Notes: generated from the sequence alone by a model not told the origin. Shown: positions 8,406 to 17,573, counted from the stretch's first letter. The stretch: 36,563 nucleotides of DNA from Crocinitomicaceae bacterium (GCA_030833845.1 JAURGK010000023.1:1-36563); one strand, 5' to 3'. Translations and numbers: made by a program.

Positions 8406-8917
8406 TTTTTTTTACTGTATTTAATAATTTGAAAACTAGCGTCGTGCTTTTCATCTATAGAGTGTGTTCCGATGATAGTTTGTTCGTATAGGCTAGTATC
8501 AAATGATGGAAAGAAGGTATCAGCTCCGTAGGATTTCTCAATGTGTGTGATAAACATTTCGTCTATCAAACCAGTTTGAAGCGCCAACTCATAAATCTGT
8601 GCTCCACCAATAATAAATGCCTTTTGCCCAGGCGCTAAGGTAGTATTTTCCATACAAGATTGTAAGGATGAAAATACTATACAATTGTCTGCTTGAAAAT
8701 CTGCTTGTTTGCTTAATATGATATTGGTGCGCCCTGCCAAAGGGCGGTATTTAGGTGGTATGGAGTCATAGTTTTTACGTCCCATGATGACGACATGACC
8801 TTTCGTTGTTTCTTTAAAAAACTGCATGTCGGAAGGAAGGCTCCACATGAGGTCATTGTTTTTTCCAATGCCATTACTTGCGTCGATTGCCACTATAAGT
8901 GAAAGTTGATTTATCAT
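8402..8917 (-). CDS. folA: Dihydrofolate reductase
   Basis: 171 residues. The N-terminal [30 protein letters not shown] segment carries the Asp/Trp pair of the DHFR active site. [13 protein letters not shown] is the NADPH-binding helix motif, and [13 protein letters not shown] is the second nucleotide-binding motif. It regenerates tetrahydrofolate after thymidylate synthesis. It overlaps thyA by 4 bp, so the two consecutive enzymes of the thymidylate cycle are translationally coupled. Its 3' end overlaps rsmE tail to tail. Confidence 0.97.
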   Translation of the reverse strand: MINQLSLIVAIDASNGIGKNNDLMWSLPSDMQFFKETTKGHVVIMGRKNYDSIPPKYRPLAGRTNIILSKQADFQADNCIVFSSLQSCMENTTLAPGQKAFIIGGAQIYELALQTGLIDEMFITHIEKSYGADTFFPSFDTSLYEQTIIGTHSIDEKHDASFQIIKYSKKN

Positions 8918-9708
8918 ATAGCAACAGGCGCTTTGATATGCGGATGTGGATCGTAATTAAGTAGCTCGAAGTCCTCGTAGGTGAAATCGAAAAGATTATC
9001 TATAGCTGGGTTCATTTTCATCGTTGGAAGAGGCCTGAAATCTCTGGCGAGTTGCAGCTTAGCTTGTTCAATATGGTTGCTGTAAAGGTGCGCATCTCCT
9101 AGCGTATGGATAAATTCTCCAGGTTGTAGGCCGCAAACTTGTGCGAGCATCATGGTCAAAAGTGCGTAAGAAGCAATGTTAAAAGGCACGCCCAAAAAGG
9201 TATCAGCACTTCGCTGATAAAGTTGGCAACTCAATTTGCCATTTGCCACATAGAATTGAAAAAATGCATGACATGGCGGCAAGGCCATTTGATCTACAAG
9301 CCCCACATTCCAGGCTGATACAATCATGCGTCGCGAGTCTGGATTGTTTTTTATTTGGTCGATTACTTGGGTGATTTGGTCTATTTGCCTACCGTCTGGT
9401 GCAGGCCAACTGCGCCATTGAGAACCATAAACAGGCCCCAATTCGCCGTTTTCATCGGCCCATTCATCCCAGATACTCACGCCGTTTTCCTTTAGATAAG
9501 CGATATTAGTTTCACCTTTGATAAACCACAAGAGTTCGTGAATGATAGAACGCAAGTGTAGTTTTTTGGTAGTAATACACGGGAATCCTTCAGACAGGTC
9601 AAAGCGCATTTGGTAACCAAAAACTGAGATTGTTCCTGTACCCGTGCGGTCTTCTTTATGTACACCGTGGGCTAATATGTGCGAAAGTAAATCGTGGTAT
9701 TGTTTCAT
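8914..9708 (-). CDS. thyA: Thymidylate synthase
   Basis: 264 residues, the same length as E. coli ThyA. The catalytic Cys146 lies in [14 protein letters not shown]. The phosphate-binding arginines are in the N-terminal RTGTGT and in [13 protein letters not shown], and the folate/dUMP motif [20 protein letters not shown] is intact. It converts dUMP to dTMP using methylene-THF, producing dihydrofolate for the adjacent FolA. The start is ATG, and transcription diverges from the small secreted protein gene across a 44-bp gap. Confidence 0.99.
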   Translation of the reverse strand: MKQYHDLLSHILAHGVHKEDRTGTGTISVFGYQMRFDLSEGFPCITTKKLHLRSIIHELLWFIKGETNIAYLKENGVSIWDEWADENGELGPVYGSQWRSWPAPDGRQIDQITQVIDQIKNNPDSRRMIVSAWNVGLVDQMALPPCHAFFQFYVANGKLSCQLYQRSADTFLGVPFNIASYALLTMMLAQVCGLQPGEFIHTLGDAHLYSNHIEQAKLQLARDFRPLPTMKMNPAIDNLFDFTYEDFELLNYDPHPHIKAPVAI

Positions 9709-9716
9709 GAAAAAAC

Positions 9717-9748
9717 TTGCTTGGCTACGAAAATAGTAATTATTTTAG
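9717..9748 (+). promoter_or_regulatory. Putative promoter of the small secreted protein gene
   Basis: TTG (9717-9719), 21 bases, then TATTTTAG (9741-9748), one mismatch from TAnnTTTG. The element ends only 4 nt before the ATG at 9753, so a transcript from it would be nearly or fully leaderless. A second TTG at 9721-9723 gives a 17-base spacer. Confidence 0.35.
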
Positions 9749-9752
9749 CCCT

Positions 9753-10151
9753 ATGAAGCGCAATAAAGCACTCTTTATCTTGGTTTTTATCATAAGTTTT
9801 ACACAGACGAACGCCCAAGGCCTCAAACGTAAATACCGAGGAGTTTACCAAGGCGAAATTCCCACTTACGAGCTGCATTTTGGTGATCAACAAATAACAG
9901 TGGCCCCAAGCAATATTTCGATTTTTTTAGATAAAGACAGCGTTTATATTGAGGTTGGCACCTACAACTATGCTTCAACTTATAGCGTAATTAACTTGTC
10001 TGATAAGTTCGAAATCACAGTATCTAGACCGAACTCTGGCATTCCAGAATTATTGGTTTTAGAAAAAAAAACAAGAGAAATATACCGCCAAGGACTTTAT
10101 CCCCAGCCTGACGCTTTGCTAAAAAGACAGGGCAAATTACCGCGCAGGTAG
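9753..10151 (+). CDS. Small secreted protein of unknown function
   Basis: 133 residues from the ATG at 9753; frame-open positions upstream of it would place charged residues before the signal peptide. A clear Sec signal peptide (KRNK, hydrophobic FILVFIISF, then TNAQG) predicts export. The mature part is predominantly beta-like with a KYRGVYQGEIPTYEL segment and a basic end (KRQGKLPRR). I recognise no domain, though small secreted proteins of this size are common in Bacteroidota. It is flanked by divergent thyA and by a convergent histidine kinase, whose last 15 coding bases overlap its own. Confidence 0.7.
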   Translation: MKRNKALFILVFIISFTQTNAQGLKRKYRGVYQGEIPTYELHFGDQQITVAPSNISIFLDKDSVYIEVGTYNYASTYSVINLSDKFEITVSRPNSGIPELLVLEKKTREIYRQGLYPQPDALLKRQGKLPRR

Positions 10152-11474
10152 CCAAAAACTAAAAGTGGTTCCTTTATCGGGTGTGCTTTTGGCATCGATT
10201 TTTCCGTTATGCGCTTCAATGATTAGCTTCACATAATACAAGCCCAAGCCGAATCCTTTAACGTCGTGAACATTTCCTGTGGAGACACGGTGGAATTTGT
10301 CAAATATTAATTTGAGATCCTCCTTTTTGATACCAATACCATTGTCTGAGATATCGAATCGAAGTCCAATTTTGTCTGAGCTCAGTGTAATATTAATTTG
10401 TGGAGTGACTTTACAATATTTGACGGCGTTATCGATGAGATTAAACAGCACATTGGTTAGATGCACCGGATCTGCAAGAATTTGCATGCCAAGCTTTTCT
10501 TTATGAATGTTCAACTGACCTTTGCCGGATCCTTGGTTGAATTCAAAATTTTCCTTCACCTCATTGAATAATTCATCCAAATCCACTAGCTCTTTGTTTA
10601 AGCTGACCTTGTCCTTGTCAAGTTTGGCAATATTGAGTACCCGTTCTACTTGTTGTTCTAAGCGTTTATTCTCTTTGTATATGATACTCGCATATTTGCG
10701 CATCCGATCAGGTTCGGCATTATCATCAAGACGCAAAAGTAATTCGCTAGAAAGGCTTATGGTAGATATTGGGGTTTTGAGTTCATGGGTCATATTATTT
10801 ATAAAGTCATTCTTTACCTCACTCAAACGCTTTTGCCTGATAATGATTCCCATACTAAAAGCAAAGAAAATGAATACAAATACAAATACAATGACAAGGT
10901 ATATCCAAGGTGAGAAACTAGAGGCTGATTCTATTTGATCAAGTCTGAGATTGGGAAAATAAACCGTGAAGTAATGCCCGTCTTTAGTTAAGTTCAAACT
11001 TTTTGGGGTAATGTTTTTGAGTGGCTGAGGTTTCTTTGCGTAAATAGAATCGCTATCAAAAATATACAATCCGGAAAGAGAAATTGAATCCGAAAAACAA
11101 TCATAGATGCCGTACAAGAAATCTTGTTGAATATCCTGAAGGTAGAACTCTTTTTTGAGTAAGGTCTCGAGATAGAAAGGTTGAATTTCATCAGTTACCT
11201 CAACTGTATAGTGCTGGTAATTCACCTGTTTAATAGCACCATAAACCAAACTAGGGTCTTCGTTTTGGTTAATTGATATCAATACATTGCGCAGTGCAGC
11301 CCTTGCTTGCTGGGCAAATTCCCTCAAATTCAGGCTGTCTTCGCGTTGTTGTATATCGATGTATTCTTGTTGAAGCTGGCGTGTATTGTGGATCCAAACA
11401 AACTGTACAATAAGGATGCTAAGGATTGAAAAAATCCCTAAAATAGCAACCGCATTGACCGTTTTATTTTGCAT
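10137..11474 (-). CDS. Membrane sensor histidine kinase (no adjacent response regulator)
   Basis: 445 residues. Transmembrane segments at about 7-28 and 190-212 flank a roughly 160-residue periplasmic sensor region with no recognised domain. The HisKA dimerisation domain has the phospho-accepting His230 in NNMTHELKTPIS. The ATPase domain has N box NVLFNLIDNAVKY (341-353), G1 box DISDNGIGI (374-382), F box FDKFHR and G2 box GFGLGL (407-412), so it should be an active kinase. Related Bacteroidota kinases (RprX-like) usually sit beside an OmpR-type regulator; none is in this window. It is last in the seven-gene operon, 3 bp after the reductase gene. Confidence 0.95.
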   Translation of the reverse strand: MQNKTVNAVAILGIFSILSILIVQFVWIHNTRQLQQEYIDIQQREDSLNLREFAQQARAALRNVLISINQNEDPSLVYGAIKQVNYQHYTVEVTDEIQPFYLETLLKKEFYLQDIQQDFLYGIYDCFSDSISLSGLYIFDSDSIYAKKPQPLKNITPKSLNLTKDGHYFTVYFPNLRLDQIESASSFSPWIYLVIVFVFVFIFFAFSMGIIIRQKRLSEVKNDFINNMTHELKTPISTISLSSELLLRLDDNAEPDRMRKYASIIYKENKRLEQQVERVLNIAKLDKDKVSLNKELVDLDELFNEVKENFEFNQGSGKGQLNIHKEKLGMQILADPVHLTNVLFNLIDNAVKYCKVTPQINITLSSDKIGLRFDISDNGIGIKKEDLKLIFDKFHRVSTGNVHDVKGFGLGLYYVKLIIEAHNGKIDAKSTPDKGTTFSFWLPAR

Positions 11475-11477
11475 TAT

Positions 11478-12488
11478 CTAAAAACCATTCACGCCGTTAA
11501 CAGTAGTGTATTTGAGTACATTCTTTTTCTCGGGGTGGATCCTTGCAAAGGCTGATTGAACGGCTAGTGTGCCTTCATGGAACCCACATAAAATGAGTTT
11601 GAGTTTGTTTTCATAGGTGTTCACATCACCAATTGCATAGATGCCAGGTATGTTGGTCGAGTAATCTAAGGTATTGACTTTTATCGCACTTTTCTCAATT
11701 TCCAAGCCCCATTCTGAAATAGGTCCTAGACTTGGTTTTAGACCAAATAGCGGTATAAAGTGATCAGCAGTAATTTTGAGTTCGCCATCCTTTTGATGCG
11801 TAACTATCACCTCATTCAAGGTGTCTGTACCAGAAAGCCCGGTTACTTCTGCTTCAGTGACAAGATCAATTTCTCCACTTTCAGCCATATCAATGACGCG
11901 TTGTACGGAATCTAAATGTCCTCTAAAAGAACTGCTCCTGTGCACAAGCACAACTCGCTTTGCAATTTTCCTTTCAGCTAAATATATCGACCAATCCAAG
12001 GCTGAATCTCCTCCACCAGCGATTACACAGATTTTGTCCTGATACATTTCTGGGTTGCGGATGATGTATTCTACCCCTTTGTCTTCGAATTCAGCGATGT
12101 TTGCAATAGGTGGTTTTCTGGGTTCAAATACACCTAGGCCACCAGCAATCATTACAATTGGAGCTTTGTGCCCAGTTCCTTTTACTGTTGTTACAATAAA
12201 ATTCCCTTCAGTGTCTTTATCAATGGTCATGGCTGCCTCCCCAAGGGTGAAACCAGGTTTGAAGGGAGCGGCTTGTTCCATGAGGTTATTGATCAACTCA
12301 CCAGCCAAAATGGATGGAAAACCAGGTATGTCATAAATCGGTTTTTTTGGATAAATTTCTGAACATTGGCCACCAGGTTGCGGCAAAGAATCAATGAGAT
12401 GACAGCGTAATTTTAGTAATCCGGCTTCAAAAACCGTAAATAAGCCTACTGGCCCAGCGCCAATAATGATGATATCTGTTTGGATCAT
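11478..12488 (-). CDS. Ferredoxin--NADP(+) reductase, thioredoxin-reductase-like (YumC type)
   Basis: 336 residues. The FAD-binding GAGPVG is at 10-15 with the Asp33/PGGQ context, the NADPH-binding GGGDSALDW at 158-166, and the second FAD motif YAIGDVN ends at 290. Thioredoxin reductase would carry a redox-active CxxC next to the NADPH motif; here that position reads GDSALDW, so the protein is not TrxR. This absence plus the length identifies the YumC/TrxR-like FNR family. It exchanges electrons between NADPH and ferredoxin or flavodoxin. It lies 13 bp after the aldo/keto reductase gene in the operon. Confidence 0.93.
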   Translation of the reverse strand: MIQTDIIIIGAGPVGLFTVFEAGLLKLRCHLIDSLPQPGGQCSEIYPKKPIYDIPGFPSILAGELINNLMEQAAPFKPGFTLGEAAMTIDKDTEGNFIVTTVKGTGHKAPIVMIAGGLGVFEPRKPPIANIAEFEDKGVEYIIRNPEMYQDKICVIAGGGDSALDWSIYLAERKIAKRVVLVHRSSSFRGHLDSVQRVIDMAESGEIDLVTEAEVTGLSGTDTLNEVIVTHQKDGELKITADHFIPLFGLKPSLGPISEWGLEIEKSAIKVNTLDYSTNIPGIYAIGDVNTYENKLKLILCGFHEGTLAVQSAFARIHPEKKNVLKYTTVNGVNGF

Positions 12489-12501
12489 TTGGTCAAAGAA
12501 A

Positions 12502-13491
12502 TTAATATGCAGGGAAAATTGGTTTGTTTTGAAGAATTTCTTCGATGCGCTGCATCACTTCTGCACTAAGCAAATGTTGGGCATCGAGTGCTTTGATGTT
12601 TTCTTGAAGTTGTGTGAGTTTACTGGCTCCAAGTATTACCGTAGAAACATTTGGATTTTTGAGACACCATGCCAAACTAAGTACAGGCAGACTTAAATTC
12701 AGCTCTTGTGCAAGATTCGTTAGGGCCAAGACAGCATTCATTCTTTCTTGCGTTAGATTGCGTTCCTTTAACCATTCAAGTCCTTCCATACCTAGACGGG
12801 TATCTGAAGGAAATTGATCGTTGTATTTGCCACTCAGAATTCCAGAGGCCAAAGGAGACCAAATTGTTGTTCCAAGCCCAACAGTTTTATATAGCTGCGC
12901 ATATTCAACTTCTATTTTTTCACGGACAAACATATTGTATTCTGGTTGTTCCACAATAGGGCCGATCAAATGATTTTGTTTTGCAAACATATGTGCTTCC
13001 ATGATCTCTTGCGCAGACCACTCGGATGTGCCCCAGTATAAAATTTTACCTTGCATGATCAATTGATGCATGGTCCAAACGGTTTCCTCAATTGGAGTTT
13101 GTTTGTCGGGTCTATGACAGTAATATAGATCTAGATAATCCAATTGAAAACGTTTCAGAGCAGCTTCACAGGCTTCTACTAAATGTTTTCGACTCAAGCC
13201 TTTTTGAGTAGGTAATTCGCCGCCAATTCCAAAAAATGCCTTACTACTCACTATATAGGAATCACGTGACCATCCTTTTTTCTTTAAAATGGCGCCCATG
13301 ACTTGCTCACTTTTCCCACGTGCATAAATTTCGGCATTGTCAAAAAAATTAATGCCTTGCTCATAGGCAAAGTCCATGAGGGCCTCGGCAGTTTCGTCGC
13401 CAATTTGCTTGCCAAAAGTTAGCCATGAACCCAGTGACAAACGGCTCACTTGCAACCCACTTTTACCTAGTTTGTTATATTGCATTTCCAT
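12502..13491 (-). CDS. Aldo/keto reductase (Kv-beta-like, AKR6-type)
   Basis: 329 residues forming a TIM-barrel AKR. The catalytic tetrad is visible as Asp51, Tyr56, Lys84 and His126 (in FFDNAEIY, SSKAFFG and YYCHRPDK). The TIWSPLASGILSGKYN segment and the C-terminal LGASKLTQLQEN bind NADPH. Sequence features (RLSLGSWLTFG, WGTSEWSA) place it with potassium-channel beta-subunit-like reductases. The substrate is unknown; detoxification of reactive aldehydes is typical. It overlaps the upstream transporter gene by 17 bp. Confidence 0.93.
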   Translation of the reverse strand: MEMQYNKLGKSGLQVSRLSLGSWLTFGKQIGDETAEALMDFAYEQGINFFDNAEIYARGKSEQVMGAILKKKGWSRDSYIVSSKAFFGIGGELPTQKGLSRKHLVEACEAALKRFQLDYLDLYYCHRPDKQTPIEETVWTMHQLIMQGKILYWGTSEWSAQEIMEAHMFAKQNHLIGPIVEQPEYNMFVREKIEVEYAQLYKTVGLGTTIWSPLASGILSGKYNDQFPSDTRLGMEGLEWLKERNLTQERMNAVLALTNLAQELNLSLPVLSLAWCLKNPNVSTVILGASKLTQLQENIKALDAQHLLSAEVMQRIEEILQNKPIFPAY

Positions 13492-14383
13492 AATTTGTTG
13501 ATTCTATTATTCGTTGTTTGTGTTTCCATAAGCCATTAGTGAGGACCACCAAAAGTATCATAGCGGCACCCCAATAAAATGAATTTTGTAATAATTGATG
13601 CTCCTTGAGCAGAATAATTGCAAGTAAGATGGTATAAATGGGCTCTAAATTGATACTCAGTGCAACACTAAATGCCCCAAGTTTTTTGACGATATCAATG
13701 GTGGCTAAAAAAGCAAAGGAGGTGCACAGGACACCTAAAAAAAGTAGCCAATAAAGGTCTGATAAGGTCATGTTAAATAGTTCAGAATTTAACTTTCCTC
13801 GACTTACAAAAAATAAACTCAATGCAAAGAACCCGGTGCTCAATTCTGTGAGGCTCAGACCTGGTGTTGGTGTTTTTTGTGCAAGTTTGGCATTCGATAC
13901 AGAGAATATGCCTGCACACAAAGCAGAGAGTAAACCTATCCCCAGAGCTTTGAGTTCTTCACCTTTAAAATCATTTGCTACAAAATAAATGCCTCCAATA
14001 ACCAAAAGCCCCATACTAAATTCTGGCCAGGAAAACTTTTTCTTGAGAATTAGTGGTTCCAACCAGGTGACATGTAGGGTGGTGGTAGAGAGACAAAGAA
14101 TTCCTAAAGAGGCTGTAGATAATTGTATTGAAGTATAAAAAGTGAGCCAATGTAGGGCTACGACCATACCAACCAAGATAGTTGCTAGGAGTGTTTTACC
14201 TTTAGGGAAAATCAACTTTTTTCTTACCAGCATGTAAATGAAAAGGGCAAAGGCTGCAATCCATAGGCGGTGCCATACAATGACCAGGGCGTCAAGATCA
14301 ATGAGTTTACCTAAAATGCCGGTAAATCCCCACATGAAAATGATGAGGTGAAGTAAAAAATGATACCTGTATTGCTTTATCAA
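13475..14383 (-). CDS. EamA/DMT-family transporter (10 membrane segments)
   Basis: 302 residues, mostly hydrophobic, with about ten predicted helices in two EamA repeats. The first opens with LHLIIFMWGFTGILGKLI. The second ends with the SINLEPIYTILLAIILLKE motif typical of drug/metabolite transporters. It sits in the inner membrane and probably exports or exchanges a small metabolite; substrate cannot be inferred. It follows the DUF2911 gene by 18 bp and overlaps the aldo/keto reductase gene by 17 bp. Confidence 0.92.
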   Translation of the reverse strand: MIKQYRYHFLLHLIIFMWGFTGILGKLIDLDALVIVWHRLWIAAFALFIYMLVRKKLIFPKGKTLLATILVGMVVALHWLTFYTSIQLSTASLGILCLSTTTLHVTWLEPLILKKKFSWPEFSMGLLVIGGIYFVANDFKGEELKALGIGLLSALCAGIFSVSNAKLAQKTPTPGLSLTELSTGFFALSLFFVSRGKLNSELFNMTLSDLYWLLFLGVLCTSFAFLATIDIVKKLGAFSVALSINLEPIYTILLAIILLKEHQLLQNSFYWGAAMILLVVLTNGLWKHKQRIIESTNYGNAI

Positions 14384-14401
14384 AGAACCTTGTTTTTTAA
14401 T

Positions 14402-15247
14402 TTAACGTTTCTTTGACCACTCGGCAATCGATTGTTCATTGGCACGCACGTAGGCATCATCGCCATCTGCTTTGGCCGCTTGAATTGAAATTCGAGCAGT
14501 TTCAATGGCTCCTTTGTAATCTCCGTTTGCTGCCTGTAATTGAGCCTTTAGACGCGTCATCCAATACGCATTGGCACCACGAATTTCAACAGCCTTCGTA
14601 GACCATTCCAAAGCTTGCTTTAGGTCTAAATTCTCATTGAAATAGTAAGTTGCTGCAGCGTGGTAGTCATTGGCACTGGGCCCTTTCATTGTTTTATCAA
14701 TACTGGCCAACACCTTTGATTTTGTGTTTAGGCTGAAAGGTAAATTTACCTTGGTGTGTTCCCAGATGATTTGTATCTGCGCACCGTTATTACCAAGATC
14801 ATCTAGTCCGATAAATAAATTTTCCTGAAGATCTTGTGTTTTTATGGCTGCTGCCTGAATCTTGAGGGCTACTTTGGATTCGTCCCATTGTGCAGGCAAG
14901 CCCCAATTAGTGTAGTCTGTGTAAAAATAAATTTCCCATGTCGCTTGCCCAGGTTTTACAAAAAGAGCGTAGGTGCCAGCGCTTAAAGTGTCTTGGCCAA
15001 AAATGAGTGCCTCCGAACAAGTGAGTTTGGTATTTTCATTGGCTCCAAAACGCCATATTTGGTCAAATGGTATGAGTTCGCCAAAAATAGCCCTGCCCTT
15101 AACTCCTGGTCGAGAATATTCAATTTGAATGTCTGCCAAACCAACTTTTTGTTGCACTTTCGAGCTCGGACTAGCTTTTGGAGTGATGACTTGTGCAACA
15201 ATCTGGTAGGACAATAAAATTGCGAGAAATAAAACAGTTTTTTTCAT
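14402..15247 (-). CDS. Exported DUF2911 protein with TPR-like C-terminus
   Basis: 281 residues. The Sec signal peptide is MKKTVLFLAILLSYQIVAQ. DUF2911 covers about 25-170 and has the diagnostic IEYSRPGVKGRAIFGEL and WRFGANENTKL segments and a GTYALF strand. Residues about 190-281 form helical TPR-like repeats (EWSTKAVEIRG, GDYKGAIETA). DUF2911 proteins are abundant in Bacteroidota and have no assigned function. The protein is expected in the periplasm or outer membrane. It is third in the operon, 4 bp after the Ig-like lipoprotein gene. Confidence 0.9.
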   Translation of the reverse strand: MKKTVLFLAILLSYQIVAQVITPKASPSSKVQQKVGLADIQIEYSRPGVKGRAIFGELIPFDQIWRFGANENTKLTCSEALIFGQDTLSAGTYALFVKPGQATWEIYFYTDYTNWGLPAQWDESKVALKIQAAAIKTQDLQENLFIGLDDLGNNGAQIQIIWEHTKVNLPFSLNTKSKVLASIDKTMKGPSANDYHAAATYYFNENLDLKQALEWSTKAVEIRGANAYWMTRLKAQLQAANGDYKGAIETARISIQAAKADGDDAYVRANEQSIAEWSKKR

Positions 15248-15251
15248 TTTT

Positions 15252-16322
15252 TTATTTGTTAAACAAGTGAGTATCGGAGATGTTCACATCGATGGTGAGT
15301 TCCCAGTTAGGTCTGATTTTAATAACTTCTGGATAATAGTATAAAGGTTCGGCACGTTTTTTTAAATTCAAATCAATGGCATCCCATTGCAAGTTTTGAT
15401 TCAAATCCAGTACACATCGCAGGGTGTAGTTACCTGCGGCTAAGCGATCAAAATGCATGGAATTTAATTGAACAACTTGTGATTCAATGAGTTGGTCTCC
15501 TTGAAATAACTCAAGAATGCTTCCATCTAGGATGGTATCTAATTCAATGACTAGGCTACTTAAATTGTTTTGATTCGATAAGGAATCGGATGGTTTCTTA
15601 CTTGAAGTGCTATCAGGGTTTGTGAATTGCTTGTCAATTTTAGGAGTTGACAACTCAAAAAGCAAGGTGTCATTTTGTAGAGAGGCTATTTGAGTGGGTT
15701 CAAAGAACTGATCTTGAGCAGTAGTTGGGCTGAAAGTTCCATTCTGATTGTCATCTACAAAAGCTTTTATCCAATACTCACCTTCTCTGATACCGCTTAT
15801 TTGAATGAACCCTTTCTGATCAAAGCTCCCAAGGTAGCGGGGGGTTAATGTAGTATCGGAGGTGTAAAGTCCAAGTAGTATCTTTTTTGATTGTTTTTCG
15901 GGAATACAAAATTTGGCGCGTGCCCTAAGGGTCAATGAATCTAGCACAGCGCCTGTGGAGAAAGTCCAGGTCATTAAGGAATCATTGCCTTCGGTGATAT
16001 CTTTAATTCCACCATTGCACGTGAGGGTATAAGTTGTGTTGTCTTTGAGCGGATCTTCAAATTTGATGCACAATTGCTTTGATTTGACTTCAAAAGAGAG
16101 CCTTGAATCTGCAGGCATCAGTAGGATACGTTGCTGTGCTTGATCTAGTTTAATGAACTCATCGAAGATCAATACTTGTTCTGTGGCGACTACATTACAT
16201 GCTTTGTTTTCAATAGACTGACTCAAAACTTTAGGTGCGCAATTGTCTGCTGGCCCACCCGTAATGGTACCAACCTGCGCACAGGCACTAACCAATAAAG
16301 CTATAGCAAACCAGCGAACCAT
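15252..16322 (-). CDS. Lipoprotein with bacterial Ig-like domain
   Basis: 356 residues. The lipobox is VSAC with acylated Cys14, followed by the flavobacterial signature of a GGPAD segment and an N-terminal Ig-like (Big_5/SbsA-type) domain to about residue 125 ending in TWTFSTG. A second beta region follows with YWIKAFVDDNQNGTFSP-type repeats, then a similar LRCVLDLNQNLQWDA segment, both Ca-site-like DxNxxG/DLNQN loops. The serine/asparagine-rich linker at 235-255 separates two halves. It is probably anchored in the outer membrane; function unknown. The ATG lies 22 bp inside the end of the msrC gene. Confidence 0.88.
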   Translation of the reverse strand: MVRWFAIALLVSACAQVGTITGGPADNCAPKVLSQSIENKACNVVATEQVLIFDEFIKLDQAQQRILLMPADSRLSFEVKSKQLCIKFEDPLKDNTTYTLTCNGGIKDITEGNDSLMTWTFSTGAVLDSLTLRARAKFCIPEKQSKKILLGLYTSDTTLTPRYLGSFDQKGFIQISGIREGEYWIKAFVDDNQNGTFSPTTAQDQFFEPTQIASLQNDTLLFELSTPKIDKQFTNPDSTSSKKPSDSLSNQNNLSSLVIELDTILDGSILELFQGDQLIESQVVQLNSMHFDRLAAGNYTLRCVLDLNQNLQWDAIDLNLKKRAEPLYYYPEVIKIRPNWELTIDVNISDTHLFNK

Positions 16323-16780
16323 TGAACGAGTTTTTCTATTTCAAGTTGGTCTATGAGGTCAAAACCACCAAGTTCCATACTATCTAGGTCAAGTACACCC
16401 CAAACTTCATTATTTAAAATGATTGGCACTACCAATTCGCTTTTGGATAAGGAACTACACGCAATATGCCCTTCAAAAGCTTCAACATCCGGTACTAGTT
16501 GTGTTTTGGATGTTGCCCAAGCAGTACCGCAGACACCCTTATTATAACCAATTCTTGTACATGCAATTGGCCCTTGAAAGGGGCCCAACACCAATTCGTT
16601 GCCGCGCACAATATAAAATCCAATCCAAAACCAGTCAAAGGTTTCTTTGAGTGCGGCACAAAAATTAGCCATTAATGCCACCTGATCAGTTTCATTTGCC
16701 AATAATGCCTCTAATTGAGGCCTAAGCTGTAGGTAGCGGGCTTGTTTGTCCTTAGCAGTAAAAAAAAGTTGTTCGGCCAT
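16301..16780 (-). CDS. msrC: Free methionine-(R)-sulfoxide reductase (GAF domain)
   Basis: 159 residues of a single GAF domain. The three cysteines used by fRMsr are present at Cys74 (IACTRI), Cys84 (KGVCGTAW) and Cys108 (HIACSS). These distinguish the enzyme from signalling GAF domains, as does WIGFYIVRGNELVLGPFQGP. It reduces free methionine-R-sulfoxide. The gene leads a contiguous seven-gene operon running to 10137. It diverges from the exonuclease gene across a 64-bp gap. Confidence 0.92.
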   Translation of the reverse strand: MAEQLFFTAKDKQARYLQLRPQLEALLANETDQVALMANFCAALKETFDWFWIGFYIVRGNELVLGPFQGPIACTRIGYNKGVCGTAWATSKTQLVPDVEAFEGHIACSSLSKSELVVPIILNNEVWGVLDLDSMELGGFDLIDQLEIEKLVQWFAGLL

Positions 16781-16832
16781 ATTGCTTTTACAAATTTCAC
16801 GTTTTTAAAGAGATTGACAATTTTTTACTTCG

Positions 16833-16840
16833 TAAATTTC
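16833..16840 (+). promoter_or_regulatory. Putative -7 element of the exonuclease gene
   Basis: TAAATTTC, one mismatch from TAnnTTTG, ends exactly 4 nt before the ATG at 16845. A TTG lies at 16814-16816, 16 bases upstream, shorter than the usual spacer. Transcription from it would begin at or next to the start codon. Confidence 0.28.
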
Positions 16841-16844
16841 CGAT

Positions 16845-17573
16845 ATGAACAAACAGATTCCATTCGATAAGATACTTTTTTTAGACATCGAGACTGTGCC
16901 TCAGGCCCAAAACTATGCTGAACTTGACGAGAAAACAAAGTCACTTTTTGAGGCAAAGAACCGATTTCAAATTGGCCCCGACAAAACCATAGAACAAGTT
17001 TTTGACGAACGAGGTGGCATTTTGTCAGAATTTGGCAAAATAGTTTGTATTTCTGTTGGCATGCTTCGGGAAAATTCCTACGAAAAGACCATCAGGCTCA
17101 AGTCTTTTTATCACGAGGATGAACAAACACTTCTTGGACAGTTTAAGAAACTCCTCGAAGATCATTACAATTCACCATATCATTTATTGTGCGGCCATAA
17201 TAGCAAAGAATTTGATATTCCCTACATCTGTCGGCGAATGCTCATCAATGGAATTCAATTACCCTCTATTTTACAGATTTCTGGCAAAAAACCATGGGAA
17301 ATCAATCACATAGACACCATGGAATTATGGAAATTTGGTGATTACAAAACCTTCACCTCCCTTTCTCTTCTTTGCCATGTGATGGGAATTCCCACGCCGA
17401 AGGATGATATTTCAGGAGCCGATGTGGCAAGGGTCTATTATGAAGAAAGCGATCTAGAGCGCATCATGGTTTATTGCGAGAAAGATGTCGTAGCCCTTAT
17501 TCAGCTTTATTTAAAACTTCAGGGTGAAGCACTTGTTGAGGATGTCAACATCAGTTCGGCTAGTGTAAAATAA
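16845..17573 (+). CDS. Predicted 3'-5' exonuclease, PolB-like DEDDy family (PF10108 type)
   Basis: 242 residues with a ribonuclease-H fold. Exo I is LFLDIETVPQ with Asp14 and Glu16. Exo II is the GHNSKEFDIPYICRR segment. Exo III is YCEKDVVALIQLY, giving the DEDDy set. This architecture without a polymerase domain is the DNA_pol_B_exo2 family, widespread in Bacteroidota. It is expected to degrade single-stranded DNA 3' to 5', but the role is untested. It is monocistronic, and its stop codon lies just before the terminator hairpin of the convergent tRNA-Val. Confidence 0.88.
   Translation: MNKQIPFDKILFLDIETVPQAQNYAELDEKTKSLFEAKNRFQIGPDKTIEQVFDERGGILSEFGKIVCISVGMLRENSYEKTIRLKSFYHEDEQTLLGQFKKLLEDHYNSPYHLLCGHNSKEFDIPYICRRMLINGIQLPSILQISGKKPWEINHIDTMELWKFGDYKTFTSLSLLCHVMGIPTPKDDISGADVARVYYEESDLERIMVYCEKDVVALIQLYLKLQGEALVEDVNISSASVK

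Noticed and set aside
10522..10938. Open frame on the + strand antisense to the histidine kinase
   Set aside because: Low-complexity Ser/Leu-rich product, a mirror of the kinase codons; no domain and no start signal.
11478..12488. Thioredoxin reductase
   Set aside because: The CxxC redox motif beside the NADPH motif is missing (GGGDSALDW instead), which points to ferredoxin-NADP reductase.
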